DNA from: Acidovorax sp. CF316
GTDB taxonomy: Bacteria > Pseudomonadota > Gammaproteobacteria > Burkholderiales > Burkholderiaceae_C
Length of the DNA stretch: 58,471 nt
Direction: 5' to 3'
NCBI RefSeq assembly: GCF_000276605.1
Contig: NZ_AKJX01000101.1
Coordinates: 1 to 58,471 of the forward strand
The notes under the pieces were generated by a model. That model was not told the DNA's origin. It made no database searches and saw only the letters and a list, made by a program, of their open reading frames with translations. The position numbers and the translations under genes are program-made. Shown here piece after piece: positions 58,429 to 58,471 of the stretch (positions are counted from its first letter, which is position 1; each line of letters begins with the position of its first letter).

Positions 58429-58471
58429 CACTGCACCCGCCGTACCTGGAGGCTGGATTGGCTGCCGCTGC

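Overview
The window is high-GC chromosomal DNA from a beta-proteobacterium, most likely of the family Comamonadaceae (Acidovorax-like). The reasons are two Bug/TctC-type tricarboxylate-binding proteins, a pim-like acyl-CoA operon, a long-form aspartate carbamoyltransferase, and codon usage dominated by G/C third positions. No rRNA, tRNA or CRISPR array was seen.

Region 1 (1-11580). A long leftward catabolic operon runs from a bifunctional enoyl-CoA hydratase/3-hydroxyacyl-CoA dehydrogenase through a thiolase, two acyl-CoA dehydrogenases resembling the PimC/PimD pair, a class III CoA-transferase, a Bug binding protein and a nitronate monooxygenase-like flavoprotein, into the first codons of etfB. 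A divergent LysR regulator sits at its head with a 15-bp dyad between them. The set looks like a beta-oxidation route for a dicarboxylic or similar acid (inference). Downstream of lysR are an SMI1/KNR4 gene broken by an internal deletion and an exported protein.

Region 2 (11599-21364). A tyrosine recombinase and a KfrA-like coiled-coil DNA-binding protein diverge from an AT-rich, dyad-rich spacer. Next comes a complete, compact inovirus (filamentous phage) prophage of about 7.0 kb between two Xer/dif-like sites. One tightly packed leftward operon encodes ssDNA-binding protein, two small proteins, a methyltransferase-like protein, an HUH replication initiator, a zinc ribbon, a small membrane protein, major coat protein, a 32-residue pVII/pIX-like protein, the adsorption protein, a pVI-like protein and Zot. 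A divergent repressor ends inside the right attachment site.

Region 3 (21500-31174) has a peptide and amino-acid theme: Bug protein, gamma-glutamyltransferase with divergent GntR regulator, saccharopine-dehydrogenase-like enzyme with divergent Lrp regulator, and an M20 peptidase whose leader looks damaged. It is followed by an exported protein, an ECF sigma factor and a membrane ankyrin protein overlapping the sigma gene, probably a signalling module.

Region 4 (31235-58471). Two large GGDEF/EAL proteins, a short-chain dehydrogenase preceded by a 165-bp palindromic element, a MarR-MFS-MaoC-MATE operon divergent from a thioesterase, glyoxalase I, an OmpA-like protein, ChaC, a lipoprotein Cu/Zn superoxide dismutase, a molybdenum hydroxylase with its MocA-like cofactor enzyme and a TetR regulator, pdxH, an AEC transporter, an aspartate carbamoyltransferase with an HTH-like N-terminus and an operator-like dyad at its promoter, a TonB receptor-YfiR-YfiN-like c-di-GMP operon, a small cysteine-rich protein, and methionine aminopeptidase.

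All calls rest on reading the translated sequence and motifs; no database search was possible.
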